Notes under the pieces: model-generated
The model's database searches: none
Seen by the model: only the letters and a program-made list of their open reading frames with translations
Told to the model about the DNA's origin: nothing
Program-made: the position numbers and the translations under genes
Source: Faecalicatena contorta
Lineage (GTDB): Bacteria > Bacillota > Clostridia > Lachnospirales > Lachnospiraceae
Assembly (NCBI RefSeq): GCF_021531975.1
Contig: NZ_JAFBIY010000001.1
Coordinates: 1 to 64,000, forward strand
Direction: 5' to 3'
DNA: 64,000 nt
Shown: one piece after another, positions 26,178 through 35,655 of the stretch
Position numbering within the stretch: position 1 is the first letter of the stretch
Layout of the letters: the number at the start of each line of letters is the position of its first letter

Positions 26178-26582
26178 ATGAGAGATGAAAATTGTATTTT
26201 TTGTAAGCTTGCAAATGGAGAAATTCCTACATCAACCCTGTATGAGGATGATGATTTTCGCGTGATTCTGGATGCAAGTCCGGCATCCAAAGGACATGCA
26301 CTTATCCTTCCAAAGGAACACTATGCTAACCTGTATGAACTGGATGATGAGGTTGCGGCAAAGGTACTTGTGCTTGCAAAGAAGATGATCACAAAGCTTA
26401 CAGATGTTCTTGGCTGTGATGGTTACAATATCGTACAGAATAATGGAGAGGCAGCAGGGCAGACAGTATTTCATTTCCATATGCATCTGATTCCGAGACA
26501 TAAAAATGATGAAGTAGGACTCGGATGGAAGATGGGAGAATTGACAGAAGAAGACAAAGAAGATATCTTATCGAAATTATAA
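26178..26582 (+). CDS. HIT family nucleotide hydrolase
   Basis: This 134-residue Hint-type protein has N-terminal Cys pairs (CIFCKLANGEIP) and the histidine triad HFHMHLIPR. It cleaves nucleoside phosphoramidates and adenylates. AAGAAGGAAG precedes ATG 26,178. Length is normal for the family. Confidence 0.92.
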   Translation: MRDENCIFCKLANGEIPTSTLYEDDDFRVILDASPASKGHALILPKEHYANLYELDDEVAAKVLVLAKKMITKLTDVLGCDGYNIVQNNGEAAGQTVFHFHMHLIPRHKNDEVGLGWKMGELTEEDKEDILSKL

Positions 26583-26607
26583 TCGCAGAAAGCGAAGGAA
26601 ATGATAC

Positions 26608-27153
26608 GTGAGAGAAAAATCTGTCGGAAAATCCGATTTTGATACAATCTATAACAAGTATGTCGAATGTGTTTATCGTACGGCATTGTACTACTGCGGC
26701 AATCACCATGTGGCAGAAGAGATTACACAGACTACATTTATGAAGTTATATATGAATCTGGGAGATGTAAATCCCGGAGCGATTCTAACATGGCTTAAGG
26801 CAACAGCGAAGCATGCGGCTATTAATTATCGGAGAGATCTGGATAGGGAAGTACTACAAGAAGAGGTTATCTGTGACAGTGGCACAGAGATACAGCTTGA
26901 AGATGAATTTATAGAGAAATTATGTCGTAACAAATACCACGAACTGGCAGAAGTTGTATTTGCGGAATTACAGCGTGTCAATCCCAGATGGTATGAGGCG
27001 ATTACAACCACATATCTTCTGGAGAAGCCACAAAAGGAAGTAGCAGAGAGGATGGGTGTCAAGCTGGAGGTCCTGCACAGTATGCTGTACAGAGCGAAAC
27101 AATGGATTAAGAAGAATTATGAAGAGCAGTTTGACCACCTGAGTGATAAATAA
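26608..27153 (+). CDS. ECF-type sigma-70 family factor
   Basis: This 181-residue protein has a region 2 (DFDTIYNKYVECVYRTALYYCG...AEEITQTTFMKLY) and a region 4 HTH (KEVAERMGVKLEVLHSMLYRAKQWIKK). It starts at GTG 26,608 after GAAGGA. ECF factors usually sit beside their anti-sigma factor. Here the nearest membrane candidate (28,362) is separated by the opposite-strand murG. Confidence 0.85.
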   Translation: MREKSVGKSDFDTIYNKYVECVYRTALYYCGNHHVAEEITQTTFMKLYMNLGDVNPGAILTWLKATAKHAAINYRRDLDREVLQEEVICDSGTEIQLEDEFIEKLCRNKYHELAEVVFAELQRVNPRWYEAITTTYLLEKPQKEVAERMGVKLEVLHSMLYRAKQWIKKNYEEQFDHLSDK

Positions 27154-27183
27154 AACAGGTGTCAGAAAGTGACACCTGTTTTG
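27154..27183. terminator. Terminator between sigma factor and murG
   Basis: AACAGGTGTC and GACACCTGTT form a perfect 10-bp stem with a 7-base loop and flanking A/T runs. It should work in both directions for the convergent genes. Confidence 0.9.
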
Positions 27184-27207
27184 TGTAAATACTTTTTTGG
27201 AAATGTA

Positions 27208-28272
27208 TTAATTTACAACGGATTCAATCAAATCGATAATGGTATCGATGGAGTTCTGCTGAGAAGAATTCTTCATAGCATCTATGTATATATCACGCTT
27301 TTCATACAGGTGATTAATCGCACCAAGAAGTACTTCAGGAGTTAATTCCTCTTCTTCCAGAACTACGCTGAATCCCTGGCGTTCAAAGGAACGGGCATTC
27401 AATATCTGGTCGCCGCGGCTTGCGTTTGCAGACAGCGGAATCAGAAGATTCGGTTTGTGAAGTGCAAGAAGCTCGCAGATAGCATTTGCCCCTGCTCTGG
27501 ATATCACAACATCTGTCAGGGCAAATAAATGCTTCAGCTCTTCCTTGATGTATTCGAACTGTGCGTATCCTTCCAGCCCTTCCAGTGAGGAATCCACCTT
27601 GCCTTTTCCACAGAGGTGGATGACCTGATAAGACTTAAGGAGTTCTGGAAGAATACCGCGGACTGCGTCATTGACAGCAACGGATCCGAGGCTTCCACCT
27701 ACCACCATAATGACAGGCTTATCAGAAGTAAAGTGCAGAAATTCGCGTGCTTTAAACTTGTCACCGGATAATAATTCCTGCCGGATCGGAGAACCGGTAA
27801 GAACCGCTTTTCCTTCCGGAAGATATTCCAGTGTCTCCGGGAAGTTACAGCATACCTTTGTCGCAGCGGATAAGGATAATTTATTGGCAAGTCCGGGGGT
27901 CATATCCGATTCATGAATAATGGTCGGGACATGACGGCTCTTTCCTGCCAGTACGACAGGTACAGAGACAAAGCCGCCTTTGGAAAAGATGACATCCGGC
28001 TTCAGTATCTTAATAAGCTTCTTCGCATCGCCGAGCCCCTTCACAACACGGAACGGATCGGTGAAGTTCTGTACACTGAAGTAACGGCGGAGCTTTCCTG
28101 TAGAGATACCGTGATAAGGAATACCAAACTGTTCGATCAGCTCCTTTTCGATGCCATTGTACGAACCGATGTAATGAATGTCATACTGTAATTCTTTCAG
28201 GCGTGGCAGCAGGGCAATGTTAGGTGTGACATGTCCGGCAGTGCCGCCTCCGGTTAAGATAATACGTTTCAT
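27208..28272 (-). CDS. murG: MurG, lipid II-forming GlcNAc transferase
   Basis: This 354-residue glycosyltransferase has GGGTAGHVTPN at the N-terminus, HESDMTPGLANK, GGSLGS and the UDP-GlcNAc site near SRAGANAICELLAL. It adds GlcNAc to undecaprenyl-PP-MurNAc-pentapeptide at the inner membrane face to make lipid II. AAAGGAGGG precedes ATG 28,272. It stands alone here, outside a division/cell-wall cluster. Confidence 0.95.
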   Translation of the reverse strand: MKRIILTGGGTAGHVTPNIALLPRLKELQYDIHYIGSYNGIEKELIEQFGIPYHGISTGKLRRYFSVQNFTDPFRVVKGLGDAKKLIKILKPDVIFSKGGFVSVPVVLAGKSRHVPTIIHESDMTPGLANKLSLSAATKVCCNFPETLEYLPEGKAVLTGSPIRQELLSGDKFKAREFLHFTSDKPVIMVVGGSLGSVAVNDAVRGILPELLKSYQVIHLCGKGKVDSSLEGLEGYAQFEYIKEELKHLFALTDVVISRAGANAICELLALHKPNLLIPLSANASRGDQILNARSFERQGFSVVLEEEELTPEVLLGAINHLYEKRDIYIDAMKNSSQQNSIDTIIDLIESVVN

Positions 28273-28361
28273 AATGCCCTCCTTTGGGTTATACTATAAT
28301 TATATTATACGTTTATGAAAGATTTGGTCAAGAGAGATATATTTATTAAAGAGGATTTTTT

Positions 28362-29198
28362 ATGAATGAGAAAATGGACAAATTCGAAGAAATCATAAAA
28401 GAAGAATTGGAAAGAGATGTCGCGCTGACAGATGAGAAAATGGCTGACTTTGAGGGCGAGATGCCGGAGGGCGCGAAGGAGCGTATCCATGCTGCACTGA
28501 AAGCCCAGATCGAGGACTATGAAAGAGAACAGCGCTATGCACAGCTCTCCGAGGAAGAACGTGAAGCACTGCGTCTTGGTCAGGAAATGCTGGAGAAGAA
28601 AAAGAAAGTCCGCACCAGGCGCAGCCGCAAGGTGTATCTGGCACTTGCAGCAGTGCTCATCCTCGTCGTGGCAATCGGCGTGACCAGCTTCGGCGGTGCA
28701 GAGAGGATTGTGGCGTTTATGAAGAGCGTGGTTGGGGAAAGAGAAGTAGTGCAAGTGGACTCCAGTGAAGATAATCTTGTTATTGTAAAAGAAGACGAAG
28801 AAGAGGCTTATGAAGCGATAAAAAAAGAGTTCGGGGTAGAGCCGGTAAGGATTGCCGCAGGATTGGAAGGAAAGAAATTCCAAAACATGGAGTTGGATAA
28901 AATTCTCCAAGTGGCGGAGTTGACATATTTATATCAGGATGAAAAACTTGTTTATTTTATTAATGCTTCTTATAGAGATTCTTCGTGGGGAATTGATATA
29001 GAGGATGATGTTTTAAATCAGTACTATTTAGAAAAGAATGGTTGTGTTATAGAGATTAAAGAATATGAAACACCTGAGACAAAAACAAAAAGATATTCAG
29101 CAAGTTTTGAACATAGTGGCTTGGAATACTTTTTAGTGGGAGCTGTGGATAAAGAGAGTTTTGAGATATTAATATATAATTTACATTTTTTTATTTAA
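28362..29198 (+). CDS. Single-pass membrane protein, possible anti-sigma factor
   Basis: This 278-residue protein has a charged, coiled cytoplasmic N-terminus of about 85 residues and a basic patch (KVRTRRSRK). One membrane helix (VYLALAAVLILVVAIGV) follows, then an extracytoplasmic domain of the DUF4367 type. That layout is common in partners of ECF sigma factors. It lies beyond murG from the sigma factor at 26,608. The final third is clearly more AT-rich than the first half, a hint of a mosaic gene. Confidence 0.6.
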   Translation: MNEKMDKFEEIIKEELERDVALTDEKMADFEGEMPEGAKERIHAALKAQIEDYEREQRYAQLSEEEREALRLGQEMLEKKKKVRTRRSRKVYLALAAVLILVVAIGVTSFGGAERIVAFMKSVVGEREVVQVDSSEDNLVIVKEDEEEAYEAIKKEFGVEPVRIAAGLEGKKFQNMELDKILQVAELTYLYQDEKLVYFINASYRDSSWGIDIEDDVLNQYYLEKNGCVIEIKEYETPETKTKRYSASFEHSGLEYFLVGAVDKESFEILIYNLHFFI

Positions 29199-29271
29199 AT
29201 ATGCGTCAGTTTTTTTCTAGTTATGTGTTTTTATATAATGAGGGAGAGAATGTGGGAAAGTGAGGTGAAAA

Positions 29272-29769
29272 ATGATAAGAGAAAGAAAGATGAGGAAGTT
29301 GCTTTCAGTGGGTCTGTTTTTAGTGCTGACAATGAGTATGGCGTTTATGCCTAAAGTGGATTGTCAGGCTTCTTCGGGAGAAGTAGTGATTGATGGTTCA
29401 TATTTGCTTCATACAGAAGAATCTATCGGTTATGCGACAGGTAAAACCAGAGGAGAGGACTTGATGACAGGTTATTCCAAAGTTGTACGTCTTGGTCCTG
29501 GAAAGTTGTATGCAGGTGGGACAACAATTGCAGCGCATACAGTACAAGAAGTGGGTGTGTCTGTTATTGTAGAAAGAGCACAGGAAGGGGACGAGTCCTG
29601 GGAAACGTATGATGGTTGGCAGAAATACAATGAAAATACGGACAGAGTAGCTTCTAATAGAACACTAGATGTAGAAGGAGGGTACTATTATCGAGTACGC
29701 TGTATACATTCTGCAAATAGTGACGTAAGCAGCAGCTTTACAAACGGAGTTTTTATCGAAGAACCGTAA
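29272..29769 (+). CDS. Secreted protein (DUF6147-like)
   Basis: This 165-residue protein has a signal peptide (MRKLLSVGLFLVLTMSMAFMPKVDCQA) and a mature part of about 130 residues rich in beta strands, with YYYRVRCIHSA near the end. It resembles DUF6147 proteins of clostridia; no function is known. GAGGTGAAAA supports ATG 29,272; ATG 29,290 is also possible. Confidence 0.6.
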   Translation: MIRERKMRKLLSVGLFLVLTMSMAFMPKVDCQASSGEVVIDGSYLLHTEESIGYATGKTRGEDLMTGYSKVVRLGPGKLYAGGTTIAAHTVQEVGVSVIVERAQEGDESWETYDGWQKYNENTDRVASNRTLDVEGGYYYRVRCIHSANSDVSSSFTNGVFIEEP

Positions 29770-30085
29770 AAATCGATACGGGAGAGGGAGGACGAGCTTC
29801 TGACGAAAGTCGGTCGCATTTTATGTTGATGGGTTTCGCGAGCCCTTTTTCATCGACTGAGACAGAGGATTCGGAATCTGCTTTCCACCAAAAAAATAAG
29901 AGAGACGAACAGGTTAAAGGAAACGGGTACAAAGTGACAGCATACGCTTTGTATCCGTTTCACATATATACCTAGTGGTGTTTGTTTAGAACTGTGTGAA
30001 GGAGGTTTTGTAGGTTCTAACAGCTAATTGCGCAAATTTGGTTAGAGTAATTGAAAAAAATTTCAAGGAAGGAAGTGAAAAAGTA
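29770..30085 (+). promoter_or_regulatory. Intergenic leader with two hairpins
   Basis: About 316 bases lack a gene. GGGTTTCGCGAGCCC followed by TTTTT near 29,831-29,850 is a plausible terminator of the secreted-protein gene. At 29,919-29,962 AAACGGGTACAAAG pairs with CTTTGTATCCGTTT around a 12-base loop. This is a strong stem without a T run, just ahead of the next operon, so it may be an operator or RNA control element. Confidence 0.5.
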
Positions 30086-30898
30086 ATGTTATGTAAAGTT
30101 GTGTATTTTGATGAAGATTCCGTTACGGATTTTGTTCAAATAGTTGCAGGTGGAGAATTAGAAAAGACTACAGAATTACTTAATCAGAGCCAGAAGAATG
30201 TAGATTCAGGAATAAATACAAAAGCTGGAATTGGATTGAGCGGAGTTTTTAAGGCGCTGATGGGGTTTGAAGGTTCGGCATCTGTTGAAGCATCTATGGG
30301 GGCATCGTTTAATTCAAATGAGATGGCTAAAAATATTGTGAAAAATACAATACTTACAGATTTTATGGATTTAGTGAATAGCTATTCTAAAAAAGATTCA
30401 ACGGAGCTTGAGAAAAAAATAATTAAAAAATTTTCAGGATATACAATTAGTGCACCGAAAGATTCGTTGTCATACATTGCTTTAATTTCTCCATATTTAA
30501 CAATGCTTAAAAGTGGTTCGTCAATATCAGCAGGAGAATTTAATATTGCAATAGATAAATTAGATAATACGATGAAAAATGCAAAAGGGTACTATGAGTT
30601 TTTAGGCGAGAAAAAAAGAGAAAAAGTAATTTTCAGATTTAATATCAAGGCTTTTAAAAATAATTATAAAGCACCAGATCTTTTGAAAATGGATATGTCG
30701 GTTTATGGTATTAAAGTTGGGAAGAGCAACTTGGCAAAATTAAATTTTAATGGAGAATTTGAATTAGATGGGGATTCAATATTGAAGGATAATCCTGAAT
30801 ATATAAAGGAGAAAAAAGAAAAATTGCCAGATGATTATTATAAAGAACTAGATGTTTACGATGTGTTATTGGCAGGTGTAGAGATAAATGGTTCATAG
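30086..30898 (+). CDS. DUF6414-like protein, first gene of an AAA+ operon
   Basis: This 270-residue soluble protein opens with LCKVVYFDEDSVTDFVQIVAGGELEKTTELLN. A Gly/Ala/Ser-rich segment (GLSGVFKALMGFEGSASVEASMGASF) that could be a flexible or membrane-active region follows. The DSLSYIALISPYLTMLKSG segment and the ending YDVLLAGVEIN look like DUF6414 proteins. No catalytic motif is visible. ATG 30,086 fits GGAAGGAAGTG. It overlaps the AAA+ gene by 11 bases and is AT-rich. Function is unknown. Confidence 0.6.
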   Translation: MLCKVVYFDEDSVTDFVQIVAGGELEKTTELLNQSQKNVDSGINTKAGIGLSGVFKALMGFEGSASVEASMGASFNSNEMAKNIVKNTILTDFMDLVNSYSKKDSTELEKKIIKKFSGYTISAPKDSLSYIALISPYLTMLKSGSSISAGEFNIAIDKLDNTMKNAKGYYEFLGEKKREKVIFRFNIKAFKNNYKAPDLLKMDMSVYGIKVGKSNLAKLNFNGEFELDGDSILKDNPEYIKEKKEKLPDDYYKELDVYDVLLAGVEINGS

Positions 30899-32021
30899 AA
30901 TAATTATATTTTATGGATCAAAAAGAGATTATGAAAAAATTGTCAAACTGGAAACGGAAGAATTTCAAGAAGTGATTCCATTTATGGAATTAATTCAACA
31001 CTATAATGCTCGATTAAGACCAAATGAGTCAGGAGTTGGGGAAGATGGATTATATCATAGAATAGAAGTGGAGGCATGTATTGTACGTGCAGACGATTAT
31101 GCATCAGTTCTTGAGCATGTTTTATCTAATTTTAGCAATATTGTTAGTGTAAACCACGATATAGAGTTGCTGATGGTACATAATCCACCGAAAAGAGTGC
31201 GGGAATCTTTGGAAACTTATTATGATAATATCGAATATTTATATTCCGAATATCCGAATGTGAATAGAATTATGCTAAAAGTTGTTTATAAGGATTTATG
31301 TAAGAATGTTTTGGGACAACAAACGTGTAAACAGCAAATTATTAGTGGCTTATATAAATTGATTTCAAAGAAAACAGAAAAACCAGTTGTGCTTATGTTG
31401 TATGGCCCGTCTGGAGTTGGTAAAACAGAATCGGCTAAAAGTATTAGCAGAAGTTTAGGTGGAGAACTTCTTAGAATTCAGTTTTCCATGATGCAGACTG
31501 AAGAGGCGTATAATTATGTTTTTGGAGCGGGACATGCAAAGAGTAGCTTGGCGAAAGATATGCTAGGAAGAGAATCAAATGTGGTATTAATTGACGAGTT
31601 TGATAAAGTAAATCCTGTGTTTTACAATGCGTTTTATGAATTATTTGATGAAGGGAAATATGTGGATTCAAATTATAATGTGGATTTAAAAGATACAGTT
31701 TTTCTTTGTACATGTAATTTTAATAGTGAAGAAGAAATTAAACATGTGTTAGGTCCTGCAATGTATTCTAGAATAGGGTGCTGTGTTAAATTTGAACAGT
31801 TGGAAAAAGAACAGAAAGAAGCAATAATTACATCTTGGTATGATACTATTGTTGCAAGGCTCCAAAAGGACGAAAAAGATGTGATTAAAGAGACGGATAT
31901 TTTAAAATGGTTTTTAAAAAATGTAGGAAGGTATGATAATATTCGTTTGTTAAAAACAAAAATAGAAAATGCTATTTATAATGAATTAACGGAAAAGCTT
32001 GTTATAAAAGTGGATGAATAA
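30888..32021 (+). CDS. Clp-type AAA+ ATPase, partner of the DUF6414-like protein
   Basis: This 377-residue protein has an N-terminal domain of about 140 residues with no recognised fold. A single AAA+ module follows with Walker A GPSGVGKT (173-180), Walker B VVLIDEFD (232-239), sensor 1 Asn in CTCNF, and an arginine-finger-like MYSRIGCCVKF. The AAA part resembles the second ring domain of ClpA/ClpB, but the Clp N-domain, first ring and ClpP-docking loop are absent. The start overlaps the previous stop. A chaperone or remodelling role acting on the partner protein is an inference. Confidence 0.8.
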   Translation: MVHRIIIFYGSKRDYEKIVKLETEEFQEVIPFMELIQHYNARLRPNESGVGEDGLYHRIEVEACIVRADDYASVLEHVLSNFSNIVSVNHDIELLMVHNPPKRVRESLETYYDNIEYLYSEYPNVNRIMLKVVYKDLCKNVLGQQTCKQQIISGLYKLISKKTEKPVVLMLYGPSGVGKTESAKSISRSLGGELLRIQFSMMQTEEAYNYVFGAGHAKSSLAKDMLGRESNVVLIDEFDKVNPVFYNAFYELFDEGKYVDSNYNVDLKDTVFLCTCNFNSEEEIKHVLGPAMYSRIGCCVKFEQLEKEQKEAIITSWYDTIVARLQKDEKDVIKETDILKWFLKNVGRYDNIRLLKTKIENAIYNELTEKLVIKVDE

Positions 32022-32049
32022 TATATAATGATGAGGTTTTTTCAACACC

Positions 32050-32090
32050 CAGGAGCCCCACCCGGACATTCTCCGGAGCTGGGGCTCCTG
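32050..32090. terminator. Convergent hairpin after the AAA+ operon
   Basis: CAGGAGCCCCA pairs perfectly with TGGGGCTCCTG, with an inner CCGGA/TCCGG stem. The T run is weak, but its place between convergent genes suggests a terminator. Confidence 0.7.
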
Positions 32091-32112
32091 TCATGATTTC
32101 ATGAAACCTTTA

Positions 32113-32355
32113 CTATTTCCCCGCCGCTATCTTGAGTGCATGTGCAAGCTGATCCGGGCAGGATGTTGCTTTATTTCCGCAGGTGATGCCTTCCATGCGG
32201 GCAATCGCGTCGTCAACTTTCATGCCGCGCACCAGGCTTGAGATACCCTGTGTGTTGCCGTTGCAGCCGCCGACAAATTCTACATTTTTGATCGTGTCTC
32301 CGTCTAATTCTACTCTGATTAACTGGGAACAAACGCCCCTTGGTCTATAATCCAT
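32113..32355 (-). CDS. TSCPD-domain protein (TIGR03905-like)
   Basis: This 80-residue protein has CNGNTQGISSLVRGM and a C-terminal TSCPDQLAHAL motif, as in the TSCPD domain otherwise found at the end of some ribonucleotide reductases. Stand-alone copies are common in Clostridia, with unknown function and probable metal-binding cysteines. AAAGGAGG precedes ATG 32,355. Confidence 0.88.
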   Translation of the reverse strand: MDYRPRGVCSQLIRVELDGDTIKNVEFVGGCNGNTQGISSLVRGMKVDDAIARMEGITCGNKATSCPDQLAHALKIAAGK

Positions 32356-32503
32356 ATGTTTAAGCCTCCTTTACAAGCCGCATTATAACAGATATTTGGG
32401 AAGAATACCATACTTTGCCGGGCATCCGGAAGAAATCTTTTGCCCTGCCTGTCGGAATCGGTTATAATGATATCTAGAATGAATAAAGAAGGGAGACCGG
32501 AAT

Positions 32504-33199
32504 ATGATCGGAATTATCGGAGCAATGGAAGAGGAAGTTGCGGCTTTGAAAGAAGAGATGCAGGATGCTGTGATCACGGAGCATGCATCTATGACATTTT
32601 ATAAAGGGAAATTATGTGGAAAGGATGCTGTTGTCGTAAGAAGCGGGATTGGTAAGGTCAATGCGGCGGTATGCGCGCAGATCCTGATTGATACATTTGG
32701 GGTGGACACGCTGATCAATACTGGTGTTGCAGGTTCACTGGATGCGAGAATTGATATTGGAGATATGGTGATTTCTACCGATGCAGTTCATCACGACATG
32801 GATGCCACAGGATTTGGTGATCCAATCGGGCAGGTGCCGCGGATGGATACACTTTCATTTCCGGCAGATGCAGAGCTTGTGAAGCTGGCGAGTGAGGCAA
32901 ATGCGGCAGTGAATCCGGACATTCATACATTTACAGGAAGGGTAGCGACCGGTGACCAGTTCATCAGTGCGAAAGAGGTAAAGGACAAGATCGTAGATAA
33001 TTTCCACGCGCTCTGTACGGAGATGGAAGGTGTGGGAATCGCGCAGGCGGCATACCTGAACAAAGTTTCGTATGTCATCATTCGGGCGATTTCGGACAAA
33101 GCTGACAACAGTGCCCAGATGGACTATCCACAGTTTGAAGCACAGGCAATCGTGCACAGCGTAAGGCTTGTCAAGGAATTGCTTGCAAGAATAGCATAG
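32504..33199 (+). CDS. mtnN: 5'-methylthioadenosine/S-adenosylhomocysteine nucleosidase
   Basis: This 231-residue enzyme opens with MIGIIGAMEEEV and has GVAGSLD, the catalytic Glu in CTEMEGVGIAQ, and Asp in ISDKAD. It splits adenine from MTA and SAH, recycling methionine and feeding AI-2 synthesis. It is a single gene with GGGAGACC before ATG 32,504 and a strong terminator after it. Confidence 0.95.
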   Translation: MIGIIGAMEEEVAALKEEMQDAVITEHASMTFYKGKLCGKDAVVVRSGIGKVNAAVCAQILIDTFGVDTLINTGVAGSLDARIDIGDMVISTDAVHHDMDATGFGDPIGQVPRMDTLSFPADAELVKLASEANAAVNPDIHTFTGRVATGDQFISAKEVKDKIVDNFHALCTEMEGVGIAQAAYLNKVSYVIIRAISDKADNSAQMDYPQFEAQAIVHSVRLVKELLARIA

Positions 33200-33222
33200 A
33201 GTCATCCGAAAAGATATGACAG

Positions 33223-33273
33223 CCGTTTCCTTATTCTGACATATGTGGTGTCGGAATGTAGGGAACGGTTTTT
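33223..33273 (+). terminator. Terminator of mtnN
   Basis: CCGTTTCC...ATTCTGACA pairs with TGTCGGAAT...GGAACGG and is followed by TTTTT, with small internal mismatches. Confidence 0.85.
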
Positions 33274-33326
33274 GCGTTCTCCTTTTGTTTTTCCAGTATA
33301 ATGCAAAGCAAAAGGAGGGCTTTGAC

Positions 33327-34244
33327 ATGTTAAAATTAATGTTGGACAAGAACGTATTGTTCGTACTGATGGGAGTAATGGGAGTTCTGGGGATTGTGAG
33401 CAAGATAATCGAGAGTTTTGCGCTGAAGAGGCTTGTGCGCGCGGCGGGGAATATGAGCAAGAGTAATCACTCGCTCATGCGTCTTGTACGTGCGAAATTC
33501 GAGCACGCCTGCATGGTCAGTGACACGGTGGAAAACGTACCGGTATTTGTGGACAAATATTTGTACGAGTACCGCGTGCTTGGCATGAAGCTCCACAGTT
33601 GGCAGCGAATGGGAATGACAGCGGCAGGTGTCTGTCTTGTTGCCGGGGTAGCCGGAGCGGCGGCGCAGTACAGTGTGTACAACCTGCAGGATCCGATGCT
33701 CGTATATGTGGGAGTCGGAGCAGCGCTGGCCATCTTCCTGTATGTGTTACATAAGATGACGGATGAAGCATACCGGATCGAGGTCATCCGCAACTATATG
33801 GTAGATTACCTGCAAAATGTGTGTCTCCATCGTTATGAGAAGACATATCCGAAGGAGAGGGAAACAGACAAAAATGCTGCTGCGGATACAGGCCGGCAGG
33901 AGCCGATACATCCTCAGCCGGGAAGGGAAGTGCCGTCTCCGCGTACGAAGCCGGAGATTACCCCGCCTGCGATGCCGGAACCTTATGATGTGCCGGATGT
34001 GACACCGCCGATACAGGCAGCCACGATGCAGGCAGCGATGCCGCAGGGAAATATGCCACAGACGAATATGTCTCAGGTAAATATGTCAGAGGCAAGTATG
34101 CCACAGGCGAGTATATCACAGGCGAAGATTCCGCAGGCGAACATGTCACAGGGACAGGCTGCACCTGCGAAAAAGAAAGAGATCCCGAATGATGCGGAAA
34201 GAGAAGTGCGTATACGCCAGATTCTTGAAGAGTTTATGGCTTGA
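33327..34244 (+). CDS. Membrane protein with repetitive Met/Gln-rich tail
   Basis: This 305-residue protein has an N-terminal membrane helix (VLFVLMGVMGVLGIVSKII). A cytoplasmic or loop part and two more helices at about 92-112 and 118-138 follow, then a long hydrophilic tail. Residues about 225-280 are a near-perfect five-residue repeat of the (M/I)(P/S)Q(A/T/V/G)(N/S/K) kind, mirrored by 15-base repeats in the DNA. The end NDAEREVRIRQILEEFMA is a conserved-looking helix. No family is recognised. AAAGGAGGG decides the start. Confidence 0.7.
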   Translation: MLKLMLDKNVLFVLMGVMGVLGIVSKIIESFALKRLVRAAGNMSKSNHSLMRLVRAKFEHACMVSDTVENVPVFVDKYLYEYRVLGMKLHSWQRMGMTAAGVCLVAGVAGAAAQYSVYNLQDPMLVYVGVGAALAIFLYVLHKMTDEAYRIEVIRNYMVDYLQNVCLHRYEKTYPKERETDKNAAADTGRQEPIHPQPGREVPSPRTKPEITPPAMPEPYDVPDVTPPIQAATMQAAMPQGNMPQTNMSQVNMSEASMPQASISQAKIPQANMSQGQAAPAKKKEIPNDAEREVRIRQILEEFMA

Positions 34245-34305
34245 TTATGGGGTTGTGATTTGTTAAAATAAAAGAAGAATTACACAAAGAAGGGAAGGAA
34301 CCGCT

Positions 34306-35655
34306 ATGGGAAATAAAGTAACATTTGATTATGCAAAAGCAGATGCATTTATCTGTAAACATGAGATGGAATCTATGAAGAAGATTACTGAGGCTGCAAA
34401 GGCTGAGCTTCTTGGCAGAGAAGGTGCAGGAAATGATTTCCTTGGCTGGATTGATCTTCCGGTTGATTATGATAAAGAGGAGTTTGCGCGTATTAAGAAA
34501 GCTGCCGCTAAGATACAGGAGGATTCCGAGGTGCTGGTAGTCATCGGTATCGGTGGATCTTATCTTGGAGCAAGAGCTGCGATTGAATTTCTGCGTCATA
34601 ATTTCTATAATATGGTTTCTAAGGAAATCCGTAAGACTCCGGAAATCTATTTTGCAGGAAACAGCATCAGCAGCACATATCTGAAGCATCTGATCGAAGT
34701 GATCGGAGACAGAGATTTCTCTGTAAATATCATTTCCAAGTCCGGAACAACAACAGAGCCGGCTATCGCATTCCGTATTTTCAAGGAACTGCTTGAGAAG
34801 AAGTATGGAAAAGAAGAAGCAGCAAAGAGAATTTATGCTACAACAGATAAGGCAAGAGGAGCACTCAAGGGTCTGGCTGACGAAGAGGGTTATGAAGAGT
34901 TCGTTGTACCGGATGATGTAGGAGGACGTTTCTCTGTACTGACAGCAGTAGGACTTCTGCCGATCGCTGTAAGTGGTGCGGATATTGATAAGCTGATGGA
35001 AGGTGCAGCAGCAGGAAGAGAGCTGGCGCTTAATGCTCCATATGAAGAGAACGATGCAATGCTCTATGCTGCCGTTCGTAATATTTTACACAGAAAGGGT
35101 AAAGCTGTCGAAGTTCTGGCTAATTATGAGCCAAGCCTTCACTATGTATCTGAGTGGTGGAAGCAGTTATACGGCGAGAGCGAAGGAAAAGACCAGAAGG
35201 GTATCTTCCCGGCATCTGTAGACCTTACAACGGATCTTCACTCTATGGGACAGTTCATTCAGGACGGAAGCCGTATCATGTTCGAGACGGTTATGGAAGT
35301 GGAAGAGTCTGCAGAGGAGATCATCATCGGAGAAGAGCCGGTTGATCTGGACGGACTGAATTATCTGGCAGGAAAGGATGTAGATTTTGTAAATAAGAGT
35401 GCTATGCAGGGAACCATGCTTGCGCATACAGACGGAAATGTTCCGAACCTGCTTGTGAAGATTCCGAGACAGGATGAATATTCACTGGGACAGCTGTTCT
35501 ATTTCTTTGAATTTGCATGTGGTGTCAGCGGATATATCCTTGGTGTAAATCCGTTTAACCAGCCAGGTGTTGAGAGTTACAAGAAGAATATGTTTGCTCT
35601 CCTTGGAAAACCGGGATTTGAGAAGGAAAGAGAAGAGTTATTAAAGAGATTATAA
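34306..35655 (+). CDS. pgi: Glucose-6-phosphate isomerase
   Basis: This 449-residue enzyme has the length of Firmicutes Pgi. It shows [12 protein letters not shown], the sugar-phosphate loop [10 protein letters not shown], and the catalytic Glu region [13 protein letters not shown]. It interconverts glucose-6-P and fructose-6-P in glycolysis. It is followed immediately by the decarboxylase-family gene, whose ATG overlaps the stop by one base. Confidence 0.96.
   Translation: MGNKVTFDYAKADAFICKHEMESMKKITEAAKAELLGREGAGNDFLGWIDLPVDYDKEEFARIKKAAAKIQEDSEVLVVIGIGGSYLGARAAIEFLRHNFYNMVSKEIRKTPEIYFAGNSISSTYLKHLIEVIGDRDFSVNIISKSGTTTEPAIAFRIFKELLEKKYGKEEAAKRIYATTDKARGALKGLADEEGYEEFVVPDDVGGRFSVLTAVGLLPIAVSGADIDKLMEGAAAGRELALNAPYEENDAMLYAAVRNILHRKGKAVEVLANYEPSLHYVSEWWKQLYGESEGKDQKGIFPASVDLTTDLHSMGQFIQDGSRIMFETVMEVEESAEEIIIGEEPVDLDGLNYLAGKDVDFVNKSAMQGTMLAHTDGNVPNLLVKIPRQDEYSLGQLFYFFEFACGVSGYILGVNPFNQPGVESYKKNMFALLGKPGFEKEREELLKRL

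Noticed and set aside
28305-28910. 201-codon frame on the minus strand opposite the membrane protein
   Set aside because: It has no ribosome binding site and an unnatural His/Cys/Phe-rich composition; the plus-strand gene has a signal-anchor layout and AGAGGA site.
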